A DNA stretch of 8,893 nucleotides, from positions 1-8,893 of the forward strand of contig CALICC010000219.1 in the NCBI GenBank assembly GCA_938049325.1. The letters are read 5' to 3'. This document shows positions 5,610 to 8,893 of the stretch, piece after piece. A program made the position numbers and the translations under genes. Numbering within the stretch: the first letter of the stretch is position 1; each line of letters opens with the position of its first letter. This stretch comes from an uncultured Ilumatobacter sp. (GTDB lineage: Bacteria > Actinomycetota > Acidimicrobiia > Acidimicrobiales > Ilumatobacteraceae). The notes under the pieces are model-generated. The model searched no databases. It saw only the letters and a list, made by a program, of their open reading frames with translations, and was not told where the DNA came from.

Positions 5610-7370
5610 TCACCAGTACTCTTCGAAGTGGATGTTGCCGGGCGCGTTGCGGCGATCGACGGTGAAGCCCTTCGCGCTCAGCAGCTCGACCACGCCCGTG
5701 GTTTCCGGGAATACGAGCGTGCCGTCCTCTTCTTCGGGGATGCCGATCATTGCGGGGTTACCGCAGAGGAACACATGGGTCGTGTCGGGTGACAACGTCA
5801 CGCCGAGCTTGTCTTCGAAGTCGTTGTCCTTGATGAGATCTTGGAGGTACCGCTTCGGCACGCCGGGCTCGCGCGTGGGCATCGGCATGTAGTGGTAGTT
5901 CGGGTAGCGAGCTTCGAGCTCGCGGTGCTTCTGCGAATACCCGAGGTCTTTCGCCTCGCGCACGGTGACTGCAGAGATGATCGGACCGGTGTGGCCTTTG
6001 CGGAGCAATTCGACGACCATGCCGTTGTGTGGCGCCTCACCGGTGCCGGTTGAGAAGAAGACGATTTCCGCTTTCGGATCGATCACCGGCTTGAGCGTGT
6101 AGCGCCCGGCGACCTTCGGGCCCAGATAGATCCGGTCGCCGACCGTCTTCAACGCGAGGCGCGGCGTGAGCGCAGGCGTGTTGTCCTCCGTCGGAGCGAC
6201 CAACACGATGTAGAACTCGAGTTCGTCGAGTCCATTGTCGTCGGTGAGGTATCCGTGCTCGTCGAACATGCGGCTCGAGATTGAATAGGAGCGGCGGATC
6301 AGCTTGTCCCAACGCTTCTCGGCTTCGGGGTCGTCAGCGTCGTCGATGCGCTCCTCCCAGTAGCCGAGTCCGAGCGAGGCGTACTGGCCCGGAAGGTACG
6401 AGGTGTCGCCGCTGTCGGGCTTCACCCGCAGCACCCAGAGATCGGAGTGTGTCGGCTCGAATGCCGTGATCGTGGCGTTGTAGTGCTCTTCTCGAAGCTC
6501 CTCGATCGCTCCGGCGTGCTTCGCGCGTCGTTCGAGGCTCGAGGGCGCCGGTTGGACGTCGAGCTCCGGGAACAAGGCTTGGCCCATGGCGACGCCGACC
6601 TGCCATCCGGGCGCGGTGGTTGCCGGGGTGTCGTCGCCGGGGTCGCCGAGGAACCAGACCTTGCCCGACTCGAGTGCTGCGTCGGTGACGCCGACATCAG
6701 CCGGGCCGAACATGACGCGCGGCGACGCGAACACCACGTGATCGAATTGCAGATCAGGCGTGCGTCGGTCGCCGAAGTCGGCCATCGGGAAGCCGTTGAC
6801 CAGCTGAATGTGGGTGGGTGCCGAGCGATAGAGCAACGTCGCTCGGCGGTCGCGCTCGAGCTGCGCCAACACGCTGGCGCCGGCAGGGGACAGCTTGGTC
6901 GGATCCATTCCGCTCGCGGCGAGCACGACGCGGTTGCCGGCGTCTGCGTACTGAGCGCTGAGCTCGACCGCGTGATCCGACAGCCCGACGATCAAGATGT
7001 CGTCATCGGTCGCTCCGTCGAACTCGCCGACGTGGACGCGGTCGCTGTCGGGAAGCGCGATCGCCGGTTTCCAATCGGGGTCGAGGTGACGGTCAGCCAC
7101 GAGCGCTGCACGGGTGCGGTAGCTCAGACGATTGGTGTTGACGACCAACAGGTCACCGTCCAGCTCGACCGAGGTGACGGTCTCGCCGAACCCGACGTCG
7201 AGTTGGTTCGGTCCGATGAGATCGGGGATCGCGACTCGTGCTGCCGACTCCAGGACGCGCACCCGCTCGAGCCCGGACCGTAGGGACGAAATCGCCACGG
7301 ACAGGCCGCCCGCCGAGCCTCCGATCACGACAAGGTCGTAGATGGCCGTTTGCGAAGTATCCGCTGACAT
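5610..7370 (-). CDS. Fusion flavoprotein: cysteine-less TrxR-like domain plus ferredoxin-NADP+ reductase
   Basis: This protein has 586 residues and two parts. The N-terminal part (about 10-295) looks like a pyridine-nucleotide-disulfide oxidoreductase. It has an FAD Rossmann motif YDLVVIGGSAGG (11-22), a second Rossmann-like strand ILIVGLSDHA, and a closing FAD segment KVWFLGDPGDD. It has no CxxC, and in fact no cysteine at all. The C-terminal part (about 310-586) is a complete ferredoxin/flavodoxin-NADP+ reductase. It has the FAD-binding RRSYSISS (from R359), the NADP-binding GTGEAP (442-447), FLCGNPAMIG with C536, and the terminal NIHFEEYW. A C-terminal Trp is typical of bacterial FPR-type reductases. 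It probably moves electrons between NADP(H) and a ferredoxin or flavodoxin; the role of the first domain is unknown. The frame stays open up to a GTG at 7448, but the ATG at 7370 is preferred: the extra 26 residues resemble no flavoprotein N-terminus and would run through the promoter spacer. Confidence 0.88.
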   Translation of the reverse strand: MSADTSQTAIYDLVVIGGSAGGLSVAISSLRSGLERVRVLESAARVAIPDLIGPNQLDVGFGETVTSVELDGDLLVVNTNRLSYRTRAALVADRHLDPDWKPAIALPDSDRVHVGEFDGATDDDILIVGLSDHAVELSAQYADAGNRVVLAASGMDPTKLSPAGASVLAQLERDRRATLLYRSAPTHIQLVNGFPMADFGDRRTPDLQFDHVVFASPRVMFGPADVGVTDAALESGKVWFLGDPGDDTPATTAPGWQVGVAMGQALFPELDVQPAPSSLERRAKHAGAIEELREEHYNATITAFEPTHSDLWVLRVKPDSGDTSYLPGQYASLGLGYWEERIDDADDPEAEKRWDKLIRRSYSISSRMFDEHGYLTDDNGLDELEFYIVLVAPTEDNTPALTPRLALKTVGDRIYLGPKVAGRYTLKPVIDPKAEIVFFSTGTGEAPHNGMVVELLRKGHTGPIISAVTVREAKDLGYSQKHRELEARYPNYHYMPMPTREPGVPKRYLQDLIKDNDFEDKLGVTLSPDTTHVFLCGNPAMIGIPEEEDGTLVFPETTGVVELLSAKGFTVDRRNAPGNIHFEEYW

Positions 7371-7376
7371 GTTCAC

Positions 7377-7382
7377 AGCGTG
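7377..7382 (-). promoter_or_regulatory. Putative -10 element of a leaderless FNR-fusion mRNA
   Basis: On the minus strand CACGCT ends 6 nt (GTGAAC) before the ATG at 7370. It matches the A2/T6 positions of TANNNT at the same spacing as the other operon-leading genes here. No purine-rich Shine-Dalgarno is present upstream of the ATG. Confidence 0.4.
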
Positions 7383-7391
7383 CCAAACCAG

Positions 7392-7408
7392 CTCGCATGA
7401 TCTCGCAT
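7392..7408 (-). repeat. Tandem 7-bp repeat upstream of the FNR-fusion promoter
   Basis: CTCGCAT appears at 7392-7398 and 7402-7408, a 10-bp period that puts both copies on one helix face. On the minus strand this reads ATGCGAG-ATC-ATGCGAG and lies just upstream of the proposed -10, around the -35 position where an activator or repressor could bind. Only two copies are present, so chance is possible. The remainder of the 155-bp divergent spacer (7371-7525) shows nothing else I can name. Confidence 0.35.
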
Positions 7409-7513
7409 TCCAATCGGCCAGAAAAACCTCTTGCCCCGGTTCCGGCACACGGGCAACGAGGTAGTGGCTGGTTTGGTGGGGAACGTGTCGTGAGCAGGCA
7501 TCGTCGATAGGCG

Positions 7514-7519
7514 TAGGTT
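7514..7519 (+). promoter_or_regulatory. Putative -10 element of a leaderless cyclase mRNA
   Basis: TAGGTT is a full match to TANNNT and ends exactly 6 nt (GCGAGC) before the ATG at 7526. This is the best -10 of the four seen in the window. A weak -35 candidate, GTGAGC at 7490-7495, lies 18 bp upstream. The AGG inside this hexamer could alternatively act as a poor ribosome-binding site. Confidence 0.5.
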
Positions 7520-7525
7520 GCGAGC

Positions 7526-8200
7526 ATGACTCGCCACATCGACCTCAGCCACGTGATTTCGGACGGAATGGAGACGTATCCGGGGCTGCCGGTACCGCAG
7601 ATCGACGACCATTTGACTCGGGAAGCGGCCGAGGAGATCTACGGTCCCGGCGGGACGTTTCAGATCGGGTTGGTGACCATGTGCACGAACACCGGAACGT
7701 ACCTCGACGTACCGTTCCACCGGTTCGCCGATGGTCACGATCTGACGAGCCTCGACCTCGCGCGGGTGGCCTCCGTGCCGGCTGCCTGTGTTCCCGTGGA
7801 AGGCATCGGCGCGGTTTCGTTGGCCGACGTGCATGCTGTCGACCTCGAGTCCTTGCGTGGACATGCCGTGCTGTTCCGAACCGGTCACTCCACGAAGTGG
7901 GGGAGCAGTGGGTACTTCGAGCAGCACCCGTACCTCACCGAAGAAGTTGCCGTGGCGTTGGTTGAGGTCGGTGTGGCGTGCGTGGGGATCGACAGTTTGA
8001 ACATCGACTCGACCAGCGGTGGCGAACGGCCAGTCCACACCGAGCTGCTTCGCCATGACGTGCCGATCATCGAGCACCTCACCAACCTCGATCGACTGCC
8101 GCTCAAGGGATTCGAGTTCACAGCGGTGCCGCCGAAGATCGAAGGCTGCGGCACCTTCACCGTTCGCGCGTATGCCACGCTGAGCGAGGAGGTGGTTTGA
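7526..8200 (+). CDS. Cyclase / kynurenine-formamidase-like family protein (variant metal site)
   Basis: This protein of 224 residues is a predicted metal-dependent hydrolase of the cyclase family (COG1878; relatives include KynB arylformamidase). The N-terminus MTRHIDLSHVISDGMETYPGLP is the usual 'DLSHxIxxGMxxYPG' opening. The family signature HxGTHxDxPxH appears as N55-T-G-T-Y59-L-D61-V-P-F-H65, so the first and second histidines are replaced by Asn and Tyr while Asp and the last His are kept. Later family features are present: FRTGHSTKWG, a GIDSLNID strand, HTELLRHDVPIIEHL with the conserved His and Glu, and a closing PPKIEGCGTFTVRAYA. No signal peptide is seen, so it is probably cytoplasmic. 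The stop codon overlaps the start of the next gene by one base (TGATG), which indicates an operon and translational coupling. The substrate is unknown. The altered metal site argues against simply naming it kynurenine formamidase, and I have no pathway context for tryptophan breakdown. Confidence 0.88.
   Translation: MTRHIDLSHVISDGMETYPGLPVPQIDDHLTREAAEEIYGPGGTFQIGLVTMCTNTGTYLDVPFHRFADGHDLTSLDLARVASVPAACVPVEGIGAVSLADVHAVDLESLRGHAVLFRTGHSTKWGSSGYFEQHPYLTEEVAVALVEVGVACVGIDSLNIDSTSGGERPVHTELLRHDVPIIEHLTNLDRLPLKGFEFTAVPPKIEGCGTFTVRAYATLSEEVV
8187..8192 (+). promoter_or_regulatory. Strong Shine-Dalgarno for the SnoaL-like gene
   Basis: AGGAGG, a perfect anti-16S match, lies inside the end of the cyclase gene with a 7-nt spacer to the ATG at 8200. 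It selects that ATG over the TTG at 8197. It is also the only perfect ribosome-binding site I see in the window, which contrasts with the leaderless-looking first genes. Confidence 0.8.
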
Positions 8201-8568
8201 TGACGCACCCAATCTCACTCGATCACATGCTCGCTGCCTGGAATGAGCCGGACCCGACCGAGGTTCGAAGTCACCTCGAGCAGGCGCTCGCGCCCGATGT
8301 CGACTTCATCGATCCGAGCATCGTGACGCACGGAATCGACGAGTTCGAAGCCAACGTGCACGCTGTGCAGGCCTCGATCCCGGGCGCCGTCTATGCCCGC
8401 ACCAGCGCCGTCGACAGCCACCATGGCCTCTACCGCTACACGTGGCAGATCAGTCGAGCGGGCGAGACGGTGATGACAGGGTTCGACGTCACAGAGGTGG
8501 ACAACAACGGCAAGGTCACGCGAGTGCTCGGGTTCTTCGGTCCGCTGCCCGACGACCCGCGTGATTGA
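8200..8568 (+). CDS. SnoaL-like / NTF2-fold small protein
   Basis: This protein of 122 residues fits the SnoaL-like (NTF2-like) fold, which typically spans 110-150 residues as a cone-shaped alpha+beta barrel. Visible features are an N-terminal helical region (LDHMLAAWNEPDPTEVRSHLEQAL) that runs into the family's usual 'LAPDVDFIDP' strand, a THGIDEFEANVHAVQASIPGA helix, and a set of beta-strands (GLYRYTWQISRAG, TVMTGFDVTEVDNNGKV) ending in RVLGFFGPLP. NTF2-fold members include ring cyclases, isomerases, hydrolases and ligand-binding proteins, so the fold alone does not give a reaction. Translation is coupled to the upstream cyclase-family gene, with the stop and start overlapping as TGATG. A joint role on the same small molecule, or as a protein pair, is a reasonable inference. 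The ATG at 8200 is chosen for its AGGAGG. Confidence 0.82.
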   Translation: MTHPISLDHMLAAWNEPDPTEVRSHLEQALAPDVDFIDPSIVTHGIDEFEANVHAVQASIPGAVYARTSAVDSHHGLYRYTWQISRAGETVMTGFDVTEVDNNGKVTRVLGFFGPLPDDPRD

Positions 8569-8596
8569 CAGCACTCCGAGGAGCGTGCTCACACGG

Positions 8597-8626
8597 CTGA
8601 CCGCCTGAGCCAGACGTCTCAGTCAG
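8597..8626. terminator. Imperfect hairpin between convergent genes, possible terminator
   Basis: CTGAG (8605-8609) pairs with CTCAG (8618-8622) around an 8-nt loop. CTGA (8597-8600) continues the stem with TCAG (8623-8626) across a 4-nt left-side bulge, for about 9 bp in all. It sits between the SnoaL-like gene and the opposing gene that ends at 8619, and overlaps the last codons of the latter. There is no U-tract, so support is structural and positional only. Confidence 0.35.
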
Positions 8627-8893
8627 GCAGGAGATCCACCTCGAACGAGGCGGCGAGACCCGCGGCGATCTTGCCGTCTGCCGCGGCAGCGTCAATCGCG
8701 TCGAGTTGGGTGCGGCGCGGATCGATCCCGTCGGCGACACGCACCATCACAGCTCGCCGGCCCGCAGCGTCAGCCCAGGCGTCGCCTGTGTGCGTGTCGG
8801 TGGTGTACGCCGCGTCGGCGAACTGCACATCGAATGCGAACCGATCGAAGGTGACGGTCGCCTTGGCGTCGCGCAGCCAGGCCACGACTTGCT
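8619..8893 (-). CDS. Unrecognised protein, C-terminal fragment (cut by window edge)
   Basis: The minus-strand frame is open from the right edge to the TGA at 8621-8619, giving about 90 visible residues that end in FEVDLLPD. A GTG at 8885 could be a start. However, the frame continues upstream of it with no stop (…QVVAWLRD…), so a longer gene entering from the right is more likely. The visible part has alternating hydrophobic strands (ATVTFDRFAFDVQFAD, RRAVMVRVADGID) and an Ala-rich helix (QLDAIDAAAADGKIAAGLAA). There is no signal peptide, membrane segment or catalytic motif that I recognise. Its codon bias looks like the neighbouring genes, and its convergent position after the SnoaL-like gene is consistent with a real coding end. 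I do not assign a family or function. Confidence 0.55.
   Translation of the reverse strand, partial: QVVAWLRDAKATVTFDRFAFDVQFADAAYTTDTHTGDAWADAAGRRAVMVRVADGIDPRRTQLDAIDAAAADGKIAAGLAASFEVDLLPD

Noticed and set aside
6447..7283. Plus-strand open frame (278 codons) inside the FNR-fusion gene
   Set aside because: The opposite strand encodes an uninterrupted flavoprotein with cofactor motifs. This frame has none and begins and ends inside that gene.
7371..7448. 26-residue N-terminal extension of the FNR fusion from the GTG at 7448
   Set aside because: The extension resembles no flavoprotein N-terminus, precedes the normal FAD motif by too much, and would consume the operator-like repeats and the -10 element in the divergent spacer.
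7373..8218. Minus-strand open frame (281 codons) opposite the cyclase gene
   Set aside because: It runs across the divergent promoter and a gene with clear cyclase-family sequence. Its translation is His/Arg-rich with no recognisable domain.
1..8893. CRISPR arrays, tRNA genes, insertion sequences, phage or toxin-antitoxin genes
   Set aside because: I looked for repeat-spacer periodicity, cloverleaf patterns, transposase motifs and terminal repeats and saw none. Composition is even across the window, with no island-like segment.

Overview
The window is high-GC DNA, densely coded and with strong third-position GC bias. It fits a chromosomal segment of an actinobacterium. The gene mix, and operon-leading genes that appear to lack leaders, would suit an Acidimicrobiia/Ilumatobacter-like lineage, but that placement is an inference from style and not a proven assignment. 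I see no tRNA, rRNA, CRISPR, insertion sequence or phage gene.

Layout from left to right. (1) A minus-strand gene cut by the window edge at 1-278 encodes the N-terminus of a DUF1800-family protein. (2) Diverging from it is a plus-strand two-component pair: an OmpR/PhoP-type response regulator (364-1053) and a membrane histidine kinase (1106-2278) that seems to lack a HAMP domain. The 85-bp divergent spacer carries an 11-bp-period direct repeat typical of OmpR-family binding sites. (3) A plus-strand pair follows: choline dehydrogenase betA (2366-4057) and choline-sulfatase betC (about 4080-5576). Together they would convert choline-O-sulfate to choline and then to betaine aldehyde/glycine betaine. 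No betB, betI or transporter gene is present in the window. (4) Converging on betC across a hairpin at 5566-5590 is a minus-strand gene (5610-7370). It encodes an unusual flavoprotein: a cysteine-less pyridine-nucleotide-disulfide-oxidoreductase-like domain fused to a complete ferredoxin-NADP+ reductase. (5) Diverging from that is a translationally coupled plus-strand pair (7526-8568): a cyclase/kynurenine-formamidase-family protein with two substituted metal-site histidines, and a SnoaL/NTF2-like small protein. (6) The C-terminus of an unrecognised minus-strand gene enters from the right edge (8619-8893).

Regulation. Four genes that lead a transcription unit (response regulator, betA, the FNR fusion and the cyclase) lack a convincing Shine-Dalgarno sequence. 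Each has a hexamer of form YANNNT ending exactly 6 nt before its start codon, which is the geometry of a leaderless actinobacterial promoter. By contrast, the internal SnoaL-like gene has a perfect AGGAGG. The best leads for follow-up are this shared start architecture, the operator-like repeats at three promoters, the HAMP-less kinase next to a choline-O-sulfate module, and the FNR fusion.
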